Source of the DNA: Pseudomonas paeninsulae
GTDB lineage: Bacteria > Pseudomonadota > Gammaproteobacteria > Pseudomonadales > Pseudomonadaceae
Assembly (NCBI RefSeq): GCF_035621475.1
Contig: NZ_CP141799.1
Span: 838,001 to 902,000, forward strand
DNA length: 64,000 nt
Direction of reading: 5' to 3'
Shown piece by piece: positions 1-8,944 of this stretch. The stretch's first letter is position 1; each line of letters begins with the position of its first letter. The translations under genes were made by a program, and so were the position numbers. Below the pieces are notes generated by a model that was not told where the DNA came from, made no database searches, and saw nothing but the letters and a program-made list of their open reading frames with translations.

Positions 1-255
1 GATGCCCTTGACCTTGGTGCCGACCTTGACCACCAGCGAGGAACCTTTGACCTTGAGGTCTTTGATCACGGTGATGGTGTCGCCATCCTGCAGCACGTTG
101 CCGGCCGAATCCTTGATCACTTTGTCGTCGTCTGTCGCGGCGTCGGCTGCGCCATCGGCAGACCACTCGTGGGCGCATTCCGGACAGATCAGCAGCTGGC
201 CGTCTTCATAGCTGAATTCGGAATTGCATTTGGGGCAGGGAGGCAGAGTGCTCAC
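1..255 (-). CDS. yjdM: PhnA/YjdM family zinc-ribbon protein, C-terminus cut by window edge
   Basis: The minus strand encodes 85 residues from a GTG at 255 (AAAGGA Shine-Dalgarno just upstream), and the frame runs open off the left edge. The N-terminus is a zinc ribbon with CPKC at residues 7-10 and CPEC at 24-27. It is followed by an acidic linker and a basic beta-rich segment ([16 protein letters not shown]) typical of the PhnA/YjdM family, which is usually about 110 residues long. The family name comes from proximity to phosphonate genes in E. coli; a role in phosphonate use is not established, and nothing here supports one. The cellular role is unknown. Confidence 0.88.
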   Translation of the reverse strand, partial: MSTLPPCPKCNSEFSYEDGQLLICPECAHEWSADGAADAATDDDKVIKDSAGNVLQDGDTITVIKDLKVKGSSLVVKVGTKVKGI

Positions 256-397
256 GGCGGGTCCTTTGGGGCAGGGTTATTCAAAGCCGCATATTATATA
301 GGGTTTTGTCGTGGGGTTGAGCCTGCGCGGCGCGCGGCACTCCCCGGCCTGTCACGCAGACCCCCGCCGCCTGCGATAGCGGGACGCAAAGGCGGCG

Positions 398-772
398 CTA
401 CCAGCGTGGCGCGTAATAACCGCGGTTATGCCGTTGGTGCTTGCGGTAGTGGTGCTTGTGCTGGCGGAACTTGTGGCTCGGCCCGTACTGGTAATACGGC
501 CTGACCTCCACCGGATAGGGCCGGTAGTACACCGGAGGCGCCTGGTAGTAGCGCGGATAGGGCTCGTAGTAGACAGGTGGTGGCGGCGCGCCGATTTCGA
601 CATACACCGGCACCCGGTCATAGCGGCTATTGGCGACGATGACGCCGCCGACTACGGCCCCGACGAGCGCGCCGGCAATCACGGCATTGCGCTCGGAACC
701 ATGCGCCGAGGCCTCGCCCGCCAGGGCCAGACTAGCTACAAGCACGGCCAGTAAAGGAACACGACCAGTCAT
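398..772 (-). CDS. Small exported glycine-zipper protein with Pro/Tyr-rich and His/Arg-rich tail
   Basis: The protein is 124 residues. I chose the ATG at 772 because AGGAG lies eight bases upstream; the open frame extends further but without a ribosome site. Residues 1-24 look like a signal peptide ending in EASA. Residues of about 29-49 form a small-residue hydrophobic stretch (AGALVGAVVGG) like a glycine zipper that can pack in or against membranes. The middle is rich in Pro and Tyr (PPPPVYYEPYP), and the C-terminus is strongly basic with many His and Lys. Such short RcnB/glycine-zipper-like envelope proteins are common in Pseudomonas and mostly uncharacterised. It is a monocistronic-looking gene. 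Confidence 0.7.
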   Translation of the reverse strand: MTGRVPLLAVLVASLALAGEASAHGSERNAVIAGALVGAVVGGVIVANSRYDRVPVYVEIGAPPPPVYYEPYPRYYQAPPVYYRPYPVEVRPYYQYGPSHKFRQHKHHYRKHQRHNRGYYAPRW

Positions 773-1048
773 GAGCGGATCTCCTGCAAATCGTCGGCAG
801 GTGCCGGTTACATCATTTGACTGGCAGGCCGGTGAAAAATCACCGAATGCCGATGTAAAATTTGTGTAAAACCGCAGGCGCCAGCGCTGGCAAAAGGCCG
901 TGGGGACTGTTGCTGAGGCGCGCGTTGCCGGCACCTGGGCTAGCCAGCGAGGGCCGGTAGGCGCAAGGGGCTTTATTGATTCAACGCAGTGCTGGCTGAT
1001 TGCTAGCGCTTAGACTGGGCGGATGCTCCCTGCCTAGGCCTGTTGCCC

Positions 1049-2773
1049 ATGTCGCTACTGATCACCGATCGCCAGCAATTGCTTGATCATTTGCGTTTGC
1101 GGGCTGAAATCGAGCGACCACATCAGCTGCTGGGCGATCTCTTGGTGGATGGCGGGCACCTCGATCCGCAGAACTTGCAGCAGGCGTTGCATCTGCAGGA
1201 GCAACAGCCCGACACCGGACGGCTCGGGCAGATCCTGCTCCAGCAGGAGCTGATCGATAAGCAGCATCTGGCCGAGGCGCTGGTGCAGCAACTGGGTATC
1301 GCGCGGGTCAATCTGGATGTCTTCAGGGTCGAGCAACCGGCATTGCTCCTGCTGCCTGAGCGCCTGGCTCGGGAGCAGCAAGTATTGCCGCTGATGCTGG
1401 AGGGCGAGTTGTTGGTGGTGGCCACGCCAACGCCCTCGAACGGCGATTTGCTGCACCTGCTCGGCTTTGTTACCGGCAAGCAGGTCGAAGCCATCCATGC
1501 GCGGGACGATGAGGTGGATGCGGCGATCAATCTGCACTACGGCGCGGCCACTGCGTTGGAATTACCCGAACACCAGGGCCCGGAGTCCGAGTTGAGCCTG
1601 CACCGCATCAAGCAGTTGGCCGAGGACAAGCCGACGGTGCGCTTTGTCGATAGCCTGCTGGAAGATGCAATCAGCCGTCACGCCTCGGACATCCATCTGC
1701 GCCCCGGCGAGCGGGACGTCACCGTGCTGTTTCGCATCGATGGCGTGCTGATGGAGATCCGCCGGATCAAGCCCGGCAACCTGCCGGCGATTGTCAGCCG
1801 GATCAAGATCATCGGCGGCATGAACATCGCCGAGCGGCGCCTGCCCCAGGATGGTCGTCATCTGGTGCGACTAGCCGATCGCACTATCGATTTGCGCCTG
1901 TCGATCATGCCGACGGTGCATGGCGAAAGCGTGGTGATCCGCATCCTCGACACCCAGCAGAGCCTCAAAACGCTCGATCAGATCGGTTTCAGCCGCGAGG
2001 ATGCCGAGCGCTTTCGCATCCTCAGCAGTCACAGCCAGGGCATCCTGCTGGTGACCGGCCCGACCGGTTCAGGCAAGAGCACCACCCTGTATGCCGCCCT
2101 CAATGGCATCAAGGACACCGGGGTGAATATCATCACGGTCGAGGACCCGGTGGAGTACCAGATCGATGGGGTTCGCCAGATTCAAGTCAAGCCGCAGATC
2201 GGCTACACCTTCGCCCGCGCCCTGCGGCACATTCTGCGGCATGACCCGGACGTGATCATGGTCGGCGAAATTCGCGATCAGGAAACCGCGATCATGGCCA
2301 CCGAGAGTGCCCTGACCGGCCATTTGGTGCTGTCCACCCTGCATACCAACAGCGCCGCGACCACGGTGACCCGGTTGCTGGAAATCGGTGTCGCGCCCTA
2401 TCTGCTCAATGCCAGCCTGCTCGGGGTGCTGGCCCAGCGGCTGGTGCGGCGCAACTGCCCGGATTGCCTCGAGGGGGAGCAGGTGCCCGGCTATGTGCGT
2501 ACGGCGCTGGGCCTGGATGCGCGCGAGGTGTTTTATGTCGGGCGCGGTTGCAGCCATTGCCACGGCAAGGGCTTTGCCGGGCGCGTGGCGGTTTATGAGT
2601 TGCTCGAGGTGACGCCGGCCCTGCGCGCACTGATCCAGCCCGCGGTGGCGGCCCAGGCCATCGAGGCGCAGGCCATCGCCGACGGCATGCGGCCCCTGAC
2701 CCAGAGCGCTCTGGCCCTGGCGCGCGACACGCTGATTTCGTTGGCCGAGGTGTATCGGGTGCGCCTGGAGTAA
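1049..2773 (+). CDS. GspE/PilB-type secretion or pilus assembly ATPase
   Basis: This is a 574-residue cytoplasmic hexameric ATPase of the type II secretion/type IV pilus family. The ATG at 1049 was preferred over the TTG two codons upstream. An N-terminal MshEN-like region (about 25-165) precedes the catalytic core. The core has Walker A GPTGSGKST at 337-345, an Asp-box region around 365, Walker B VIMVGEIRD at 402-410, a His-box around 432, and a zinc-binding tetracysteine made of CPDC (470-473) and CSHC (501-504). Both cysteine pairs are intact. No other secretin, inner-membrane platform or pseudopilin gene is adjacent. Its apparatus must be encoded elsewhere, so GspE versus PilB versus MshE cannot be decided here. 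Confidence 0.9.
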   Translation: MSLLITDRQQLLDHLRLRAEIERPHQLLGDLLVDGGHLDPQNLQQALHLQEQQPDTGRLGQILLQQELIDKQHLAEALVQQLGIARVNLDVFRVEQPALLLLPERLAREQQVLPLMLEGELLVVATPTPSNGDLLHLLGFVTGKQVEAIHARDDEVDAAINLHYGAATALELPEHQGPESELSLHRIKQLAEDKPTVRFVDSLLEDAISRHASDIHLRPGERDVTVLFRIDGVLMEIRRIKPGNLPAIVSRIKIIGGMNIAERRLPQDGRHLVRLADRTIDLRLSIMPTVHGESVVIRILDTQQSLKTLDQIGFSREDAERFRILSSHSQGILLVTGPTGSGKSTTLYAALNGIKDTGVNIITVEDPVEYQIDGVRQIQVKPQIGYTFARALRHILRHDPDVIMVGEIRDQETAIMATESALTGHLVLSTLHTNSAATTVTRLLEIGVAPYLLNASLLGVLAQRLVRRNCPDCLEGEQVPGYVRTALGLDAREVFYVGRGCSHCHGKGFAGRVAVYELLEVTPALRALIQPAVAAQAIEAQAIADGMRPLTQSALALARDTLISLAEVYRVRLE

Positions 2774-2813
2774 ACGCCAGAGCCGGTAGGTTTGCGGCCG
2801 GTTTGCGGGCCGC

Positions 2814-3584
2814 TCAGTCGTACTCCGCCTCCTCGTGCTCGCCCAGCAGCCGGCGTTGCCGTGGCGTGCAGGCGGCCAGCACCTCCGGGGCGAAGTGCCA
2901 CGTCAGGTAGGGCGAGAACTTCTGCGCGACCATGCGCCGGCCGTAATGCACCTGCAGCAGGTAGCGCGTGCGATCCGGCGTGCGGTTGTGGCTGCCGGCA
3001 TGCCACAGCTCGCTGCGCAGGAATAGCGCGTCGCCGGCGCGGCACAGCAGCGCTTGCGCCGGTACACCCTGCCACTGGCTTTCGCCCGCCAGCGGCTTGC
3101 GCCCGGCGCGGTGGCTGGCGGGAATCACCAGGGTCGGGCAGAGGTCGGCGTCGATGTCGTCGAGGTACAGCTGCGCGGTGCAGATCTGCATGGGCAGCTG
3201 GAATGCCGGGTCGGCGAGCAGCGTTGGCGGCAGCTGCATGGCCAGGTAGTCCAGGTGCAGCTCGGCACCGATAAAACCGGGGTGGCAGCGCCAGGCCGTC
3301 TGGCCGATCACATGGCAATCGGAGCCGAGGGCCGCCTCGGCCAGTTCGATCACCCCCGGCGGGTCGAGGTAGGGCAGCCAGAACGGATCGCGGTTGAACA
3401 CGCATTTGTAGTGGTCGACCAGGCCGCTGTAGTCCCAGTGGTGCGGACGTAGATGGTCGATGGCGGCGCGCAGTTCACCGACCTGGGCTGGGCTCAATAC
3501 CCCGCGTAACAGCACGAAGCCCTGCGCATGCATGGCCTGCAAGCGCTCGGCGGTCAGTTCGCGGGCAATCCTACGGCTGGGCAT
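2814..3584 (-). CDS. PhyH-family Fe(II)/2-oxoglutarate dioxygenase
   Basis: A 256-residue protein of the phytanoyl-CoA dioxygenase (PhyH) superfamily, which are non-haem iron hydroxylases using 2-oxoglutarate and O2. The facial triad is readable as H110-x-D112 (ELHLDY) and distal His195 (LWHAGSHNRT). Arg205 or Arg207 lies downstream as the likely 2-oxoglutarate carboxylate anchor. The substrate cannot be inferred: bacterial members act on very diverse small molecules. It is convergent with the GspE-type gene and separated by about 50 bp from the upstream glutaredoxin gene on the same strand, so the two may be co-transcribed. Confidence 0.85.
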   Translation of the reverse strand: MPSRRIARELTAERLQAMHAQGFVLLRGVLSPAQVGELRAAIDHLRPHHWDYSGLVDHYKCVFNRDPFWLPYLDPPGVIELAEAALGSDCHVIGQTAWRCHPGFIGAELHLDYLAMQLPPTLLADPAFQLPMQICTAQLYLDDIDADLCPTLVIPASHRAGRKPLAGESQWQGVPAQALLCRAGDALFLRSELWHAGSHNRTPDRTRYLLQVHYGRRMVAQKFSPYLTWHFAPEVLAACTPRQRRLLGEHEEAEYD

Positions 3585-3638
3585 ACTGTCGATTCCTCTG
3601 CGCCTGGCAGCGTGGCCGGCTGCCCGTGAGGCGGCGCG

Positions 3639-4268
3639 TTAGGGTTTACGGGTCAGGTCATGCGCCGACAGGGACGACTGGCCACGTTCGGGGTTGGCCT
3701 CCACGCGGCTGTGCAGGCGCTCACTCAGGGCATCGGCGCCGCCGATGTAACTACCATCCAGCCAGATTTGCGGCACGGTGATCGGCGTGCTGGGGCCCAC
3801 CAGCGGCTTGACCCGGGCCAGCATTTCGTAGAGCGCGCGCGGGTCCTTGACCACGTCGTGATAGCGAAAATCGATGTCCGCCGCCTTTAGGTAGCCCTTG
3901 GCGCGCTGGCAGTGGGGGCAGGTTTCCTTGCCGAACAGGTGGTGGCCGGTCGCGGGGGTACGGCCGGCGTGCAGGGCGATCACCGCTTCGGTGAGCACGC
4001 CGCGGTTGAGCGCATTGCCCTGGCTGATCACCCGGCCCTCGACCATCACGATGGGCGCATGCCAGCCGCCCTTGAGCAGCGGCTGCCACCACAGACTCAA
4101 CCAGTCGCGGGTCTGCAGGTCGACCGGTATGTCCGCCAGCTCGTTGGCCAGGGTATCGCTGATCACGTCGCGGGTCAGGGCGCACTCGCCGCAGGGGATT
4201 TTGATCTTGAAGGGGCCGAAGGCGCCGGCCCAGCGGTAGAGGGTGATACGAACGGCTGCACTGCTCAT
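3639..4268 (-). CDS. Glutaredoxin-domain protein with N-terminal extension
   Basis: I take the ATG at 4268 (AAAGG eight bases upstream), giving 209 residues; the reading frame is open further upstream but without a ribosome site. The C-terminal domain is a glutaredoxin, with active site CPHC at 117-120 followed later by TVPQIWLDGSYIGG, the cis-Pro and GG glutathione-binding motif. The N-terminal 100 residues carry a second cysteine pair, CGEC at 26-29, and look like a diverged thioredoxin-fold half. It probably reduces protein disulfides or glutathione mixed disulfides in the cytoplasm. It lies upstream of the PhyH-type oxygenase on the same strand. Two redox-active motifs in one chain is the distinctive trait. 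Confidence 0.82.
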   Translation of the reverse strand: MSSAAVRITLYRWAGAFGPFKIKIPCGECALTRDVISDTLANELADIPVDLQTRDWLSLWWQPLLKGGWHAPIVMVEGRVISQGNALNRGVLTEAVIALHAGRTPATGHHLFGKETCPHCQRAKGYLKAADIDFRYHDVVKDPRALYEMLARVKPLVGPSTPITVPQIWLDGSYIGGADALSERLHSRVEANPERGQSSLSAHDLTRKP

Positions 4269-4852
4269 GTTCATGCCTTTGGACGTAGCAGGGAACAGGC
4301 CCTGGTTTGAGAATAGCCAAGAACGGTTCTGCCGCTTCCGGTCTACCGGCCGGGCCGGTGGCGTTCCGCCACGCTGCTCGTCCTCCACCTTCCCGCGCAG
4401 CAGGTTCAGAACATGCCGATGGATAACATCACCGACAGCGCCCTGCATGCCCAGGGCAATGGACGCCCGGGAACTGTCCGTTTGATTGGCTATAAGCCTC
4501 AGCCTGTTTGTTTTTATATTTTGTAATAGTTAGATTTATCAAGTTGTTAGTGGTTAAGAGTTTTAAATTAAGAAAACTGTCGAAATATTGACTACCCCGT
4601 CTATGGGAACTAATACCTTATGGACGCTCAGGTAAATATGAGTGTTTCATGCGCTTGAGACGGGTATCCAGGCTGGTGCGCTGCTAGGGCAATGGTGCGA
4701 AGTCTGTCTGGGCCAATCCCGGTCTCTATTGGCGCCTTTTCTAAAGCCTGCTCATGCGAGTAGATGGCGCGAGTGGTTCGTGTTGTCTGCAGTATTCGGC
4801 AGCGCGTGCGGCGACTGTGGCCTGGCGAAGTCGCGCTGAGGGAGGTGGTGCG
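4269..4852. other. Intergenic region, AT-rich core
   Basis: A gap of 584 bp between two divergently transcribed genes. Bases 4495-4640 are notably AT-rich relative to the surroundings and probably hold both promoters. I see no convincing coding sequence, RNA gene or long inverted repeat. Confidence 0.5.
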
Positions 4853-6403
4853 ATGGGCAGGGTAGCGGGGAGGGCAGAGCAGGCTCCATCAACAGTGATC
4901 CGTGCCGAAGCGGGTGCGCCCGAAGAGCGGCCGCTGACCATACGGTTGCTTAATTCAGCGTTCATACATTTTCTCTATTCGTTGGGTTTGCTACTGACCG
5001 CAACGCTGCTGGCAACCCTGGTGGCCTTCGACATGGCGGTGGGCGACGAGCAGCCGGGCAACGAAAAATGGCTGGAGCCGGCTCGTTCAAAGCTCACGGG
5101 TGTGATGAGCGCCATGCCGTTCTTTCCGCACCGGGCCAACACCACGGGCAACCTGGTGTTGAATGTGAAGGACTTCGACGACGCCCAGGTGTGCGGCGCT
5201 TGCCACGTCGAGATCTACAAGCAGTGGCGCAGCTCGATGATGTCCCAGGCCTGGGACGAACCGATCTACCGGGCCTTGCTGAAAATGGCCAGCGAGGCGA
5301 CCGAGGGCAAGGTGGATAATTTCTGCACCGGTTGCCACTCGCCGATTGGCCTCACGACCGGACAGATCACCGCGCAGGTCAACCGCTCCTCGATCGAAGA
5401 CAGCGCCAAGAATCACCCGATGCCGGGGGTCGATTGCGAGACGTGCCACAACATCAGTGCGCGCACCGGGTTGGATAACGGCGCCTATGTCATGAGCCCG
5501 CGAGTGAACGGCAAGTCGACCAAGTTCGGCCCGCGCCGGGATGCCATTTCGCCTTATCACGACACCGTGTATTCGGCGCTGCACACCCGCTCGGACTTTT
5601 GCGCCACCTGCCACAACGTCACCCATCCCTTCAGCAGCGTGGCGGTCGAACGCACCTATGACGAGTGGCTGGAGAGCCCCTACAGCCTCAACGATGAGAC
5701 CTGTCAGGACTGCCATATGCCGGGCTTTGCCGGCAAGGCCGCGATCATGGGGCCAGACCGCGAGCGGGTCGCCTCGCACTGGTTCAGCGGGGCCAACGCT
5801 ACGGTGCTCAGCTATCTCGGTCAGCACGAAGCCGCGCAGCGCGCGCGCGACATGCTGGCGAGCGCGGCGCACATTCAGTTTCAGCCCCTGCCACCCGACA
5901 TGTTGCCCGGGCAATACACCACGGTCGCGGTCAAGGTGGCCAATGTCGGCGCGGGGCACAAACTGCCGACCGGTTTCCCGGAAGGGCGGGAGATCTGGAT
6001 TGATTTTCAGGTGCGCGATGCCACGGGTCGTGAGCTTTATCGTCTGGGCGCGGTGAAGGACGGCAAAACCGAGGAGGACACGCGAAATTTCAAGGTGCAC
6101 CTGGGCGACAAGGACGGTAACGAGCTGGATATCGAAGTCTGGAACGCGACGCAAATCCTCTCGGATAACCGCATCCTGCCCAAGGGCTACATCGTCCGTG
6201 AGTTCACGTTTCAGGTACCGGCCGACGCGGTCGGGCCGCTGACATTGACCGCGCACCTGAACTACTGGCCGTTCTCGCAGAAGCTCGCCGACTACCTGCT
6301 GGGTGCAGGCGAGATGCAGGTGGAGATTACCCAGATGACCAGCGTCACCCAGCGCGTGCCTTTGTCGAGGACGCTGGCCAGTGCCGCTGCAGGCGAGCCG
6401 TAA
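4853..6403 (+). CDS. Membrane-anchored pentaheme c-type cytochrome
   Basis: The ATG at 4853 follows a strong GGAGGT site by seven bases and gives 516 residues. An earlier in-frame start at 4754 lacks such a site. One transmembrane segment lies at about 36-60, so the bulk is periplasmic and anchored. Five CxxCH haem c sites are visible: CGACH 114-118, CTGCH 158-162, CETCH 195-199, CATCH 250-254 and CQDCH 284-288. A haem-free C-terminal part of about 220 residues looks beta-rich. The N-terminal part resembles cytochrome c554/multihaem electron-transfer proteins. It is convergent with a cytochrome P460 gene, which suggests a shared role in nitrogen-oxide or hydroxylamine chemistry, but the substrate is not determined by the sequence. 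Confidence 0.85.
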   Translation: MGRVAGRAEQAPSTVIRAEAGAPEERPLTIRLLNSAFIHFLYSLGLLLTATLLATLVAFDMAVGDEQPGNEKWLEPARSKLTGVMSAMPFFPHRANTTGNLVLNVKDFDDAQVCGACHVEIYKQWRSSMMSQAWDEPIYRALLKMASEATEGKVDNFCTGCHSPIGLTTGQITAQVNRSSIEDSAKNHPMPGVDCETCHNISARTGLDNGAYVMSPRVNGKSTKFGPRRDAISPYHDTVYSALHTRSDFCATCHNVTHPFSSVAVERTYDEWLESPYSLNDETCQDCHMPGFAGKAAIMGPDRERVASHWFSGANATVLSYLGQHEAAQRARDMLASAAHIQFQPLPPDMLPGQYTTVAVKVANVGAGHKLPTGFPEGREIWIDFQVRDATGRELYRLGAVKDGKTEEDTRNFKVHLGDKDGNELDIEVWNATQILSDNRILPKGYIVREFTFQVPADAVGPLTLTAHLNYWPFSQKLADYLLGAGEMQVEITQMTSVTQRVPLSRTLASAAAGEP

Positions 6404-6493
6404 CCCTGTCAGTGTGCGCAACGTAAGCGAGGGGGCGATCAAGCGAGCTGAAAGGCGTGCCGAACTGCCGGGTCGGCACGCCAGTGCCTCGGC

Positions 6494-7042
6494 TCAAGGC
6501 TTGTTCAGTGTCGGGTAGCCTTGGCTGAACACCCAGTCGTTCTGCTGGGCCGGGACGTGGCAGCCCTTGCAGGTTTCCTCAAAGCTCTTGGACACATTCA
6601 GCGCCGGGTTCTTCGCTTCGTACAGCGCCCAGCCCCAGCCCTCGCCCCAGTGCGGGTTGCCCTGGAAGCGGCCCTGACGGTCCTTGACCATCACGAACCA
6701 GACCGCGGTATCGCCGGCCCACTGTGCTTGGCCGGTGGTCTGCATGCCGTGCTCGACCTTGCGGATTTCCTTGATCAGCACCGCGCCGTCCGGGAACTCG
6801 CCGGTCTGGCGGTAGGCCTCGACTACTTCGGCTTGGCTGTAGACGTCATGGAAGCCATAACCGGGCGCCTTTTCGTCGGCCACCAGCCAGGAGCCGAGAT
6901 GGCTCCAGCTCTTGCGGGCATCGGCGGGCAGGCTGATTTCGCCTTGGTCATTCACGTAGGTGCTGAAGGTGTGCTCGGCCAGATCCGCGGCGCTGGCGTT
7001 GAGGCTGGCGAGGGCGATGGCGAGGGACGCTAGGGTCTTCAT
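6494..7042 (-). CDS. Cytochrome P460 family protein
   Basis: A 182-residue protein with a signal peptide (residues 1 to about 19, ending ASA) and a single CKGCH haem-attachment site at 158-162 close to the C-terminus. The layout and length are those of cytochrome P460, a periplasmic mono-haem protein. Characterised members in nitrifiers and methanotrophs oxidise hydroxylamine, and others are electron carriers. The cross-linking lysine that generates the P460 spectrum cannot be assigned with certainty by eye. It faces the pentaheme cytochrome tail to tail with a gap of about 90 bp. Confidence 0.85.
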   Translation of the reverse strand: MKTLASLAIALASLNASAADLAEHTFSTYVNDQGEISLPADARKSWSHLGSWLVADEKAPGYGFHDVYSQAEVVEAYRQTGEFPDGAVLIKEIRKVEHGMQTTGQAQWAGDTAVWFVMVKDRQGRFQGNPHWGEGWGWALYEAKNPALNVSKSFEETCKGCHVPAQQNDWVFSQGYPTLNKP

Positions 7043-7101
7043 GAGGATGCTCCTCTGTGGGGACGAGAAACGGCGGCGCCCGTCTAGGCGCCACCGAACC
7101 G

Positions 7102-7371
7102 TTACAACGCGGCGTTGACCGGCGGGAAGTCGATGTCGGTGTAGGCCAGATTGTTGGTGAAATTGGTCAGCACGTTGAGGGCCACCTGAGCCACGACTGC
7201 GAGGATCAGGCCGTCATCCAGGCCGGCCTCGCGGGCGGCGAGCAACTCGCTGTCGCTGATGCGTCCGCGTTGCGCCAGCACGTGCGTGGCCAGTTCGGCG
7301 ATGTGCGCCGCCAGCGTGGCGGCGGTTCGTGCGTCGGTGTGCGTGAGGTCAACGGGCGCGATACGGGGCAC
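7102..7371 (-). CDS. Shortened AhpD-like/carboxymuconolactone decarboxylase-family protein lacking the catalytic core
   Basis: An 89-residue ORF from a GTG at 7371 (AAGGA upstream). The first ten or so residues (MPRIAPVD) and the last 60 (RGRISDSELLAAREAG ... NVLTNF ... EIDFP-like YTDIDFP) match the two ends of AhpD-like peroxidase-related proteins, which are normally about 180 residues. The middle, which in the family holds the CxxC-type active site and the core helices, is absent; there is no cysteine in the whole protein. The frame is maintained across the deletion. It is divergent from an AraC regulator, an arrangement usual for this family. It is either a degenerate gene or a helper without redox chemistry. 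Confidence 0.7.
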   Translation of the reverse strand: MPRIAPVDLTHTDARTAATLAAHIAELATHVLAQRGRISDSELLAAREAGLDDGLILAVVAQVALNVLTNFTNNLAYTDIDFPPVNAAL

Positions 7372-7475
7372 GCTGAATTTCCTTCGGCTAGTGGTGAGAC
7401 TGTGATATCTACTTTGACTGAGAAGTCGATATTAGTGATGATGAATAGTCTTCTAAATCTAGCCGATGGTATCGA

Positions 7476-8303
7476 ATGGACCGTCTCTCTCCCTTGCTCG
7501 CCCGTTTCAGTCTGAGCGCCAAGGTGTTCCACAGCGGGCCGCTGTGCGGCTTCTCCGAACAGTTCGATGGCGGCAGCGTCGGCTATCTGCACCTGTTGCG
7601 CCGTGGCACCCTGCGAGTCTCCGGGCCACAGATACGCAGTTACCTGATAGAGCAACCGTCGTTGCTGCTGTTTCCCCGGCCCAGCAGCCACCGTCTGCAT
7701 GCCGAAGAGCCGGCGGGGTCTGAGCTGCTGAGCGCCACCTTCGATTTTGGCGGCGGCCTGGGCAACCCCTTGGTGCGTACCCTGCCTGGCGAAATGCTGG
7801 TGCCGCTGGCGCAGATCCCCAGTCTGGAACCGGTGTTGAATCTGCTGTTCGACGAGGCGTTCGCCGATCACTGTGGGCGCCAGGCGGCCATCGATCGATT
7901 GGTCGAGTACGTGTTGATTCTGCTGATGCGCCACGCCATGGATGCCAACCTGCTGCAGGCGGGGATTCTCGCCGGGTTGGCCGAACCGCGCCTGGCCAAG
8001 GCGATCAATGCCATGCACGAACAGCCGGAAGCCGGTTGGACCCTGCAAAGCCTGGCGCAGCGGGCCGGCATGTCGCGGGCGCGCTTCGCGGTGAACTTTC
8101 GCGAGGCGGTCGGCATGACGCCGCTGGGCTACCTGACGGAGTGGCGCCTGAGCCTGGCCAAGAGCCTGCTCAAACACGGCAAGCCGATGGGCCTGGTGGC
8201 GCCGGCGGTCGGCTATGCCAGCCCGGAAGCGCTGTCGCGGGTGTTCAGTCGCTGCTGCGGCTTGTCGCCACGGGACTGGCTGAAGAGCCTGATGCAGGCC
8301 TGA
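7476..8303 (+). CDS. AraC-family transcriptional regulator
   Basis: A 275-residue protein with an N-terminal cupin-like sensor (AraC-binding/cupin type, about 1-170) and a C-terminal double helix-turn-helix (about 178-275). The DNA-binding part shows WTLQSLAQRAGMSRARFAVNF and then VGYASPEALSRVFSR, the two recognition modules of the family. It is divergent from the shortened AhpD-like gene across about 100 bp. It is probably the regulator of that promoter. The inducer is unknown. Confidence 0.88.
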   Translation: MDRLSPLLARFSLSAKVFHSGPLCGFSEQFDGGSVGYLHLLRRGTLRVSGPQIRSYLIEQPSLLLFPRPSSHRLHAEEPAGSELLSATFDFGGGLGNPLVRTLPGEMLVPLAQIPSLEPVLNLLFDEAFADHCGRQAAIDRLVEYVLILLMRHAMDANLLQAGILAGLAEPRLAKAINAMHEQPEAGWTLQSLAQRAGMSRARFAVNFREAVGMTPLGYLTEWRLSLAKSLLKHGKPMGLVAPAVGYASPEALSRVFSRCCGLSPRDWLKSLMQA

Positions 8304-8327
8304 GTAGGGCCTGGCTGCAACCGCCAG

Positions 8328-8813
8328 TTACGGCGTAGTCGCAGGCTCCGGCCAGTTGAGGGTGCCGCTGTCGGTAAAGCGTGAGGTACCGAACAAACCG
8401 CCGGCCAGCTTGCCGTGCAGCTCATAGGGCAGGCCTTGGCCTGGCTGGTAGCCGGCCACGCCCCAGGCCTGACGCATGGCGGAGAACGCGGAAATGCTCA
8501 CCGGCACGCTAATCAGCGCCTCACCGAAACGCGGCACCTGGCCGCGCTGGTCGCTCACCCCACTGGCCAGCGGCTGGCCGTTGACTGCCAGGTCCAGGGC
8601 CACGCCGTTGTAGTCGATGGCCGTGTCATTGGGGTTGAGCACCCGCAGCTTCACCGCGAAGCGCACCTCGAGGCCCTCGCCGGCCAGTGGTTCGAGGCCG
8701 ACCAGGTCGATGCGCAGAGGGTCGCGTAGGCCGAGGCTGCTGCACGCCGCCAGACTGAACAGGAGCAGGCTGTAGAGCAGGGCGCGGGTCAGGTGGGAGG
8801 CGCTAATGGACAT
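8328..8813 (-). CDS. LEA type 2 (WHy-domain) lipoprotein
   Basis: A 161-residue predicted outer-membrane or periplasmic lipoprotein. The signal peptide ends in the lipobox LAAC with Cys24 as the lipidated residue, followed by SS. The mature part (RVLNPNDTAIDYNGVALDLAVNG) is a single LEA14/WHy beta-sandwich typical of Pseudomonas lipoproteins of this size. Its function is thought to be desiccation or stress related by analogy with plant LEA-2 proteins, but it is unproven in bacteria. Confidence 0.82.
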   Translation of the reverse strand: MSISASHLTRALLYSLLLFSLAACSSLGLRDPLRIDLVGLEPLAGEGLEVRFAVKLRVLNPNDTAIDYNGVALDLAVNGQPLASGVSDQRGQVPRFGEALISVPVSISAFSAMRQAWGVAGYQPGQGLPYELHGKLAGGLFGTSRFTDSGTLNWPEPATTP

Positions 8814-8944
8814 GGCGTGAGATTCCGTTGGGGGCTGTGGCTACAGGATAGAAGACAGTCGCGGATGAGTTTTGCTCAGTCGCTCGCCCGGTTTGCCGGA
8901 ATCGATTGAGCGGCGACCGCGCAACCGACCTGGCGCGCGATGCC

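Noticed and set aside
1..255. Phosphonate degradation locus
   Set aside because: PhnA-family name only; no C-P lyase or phosphonatase genes are visible.
5087..6442. Long minus-strand open frame opposite the pentaheme cytochrome
   Set aside because: It is an antisense shadow of a high-GC gene; the plus strand has five CxxCH motifs and a strong ribosome site.
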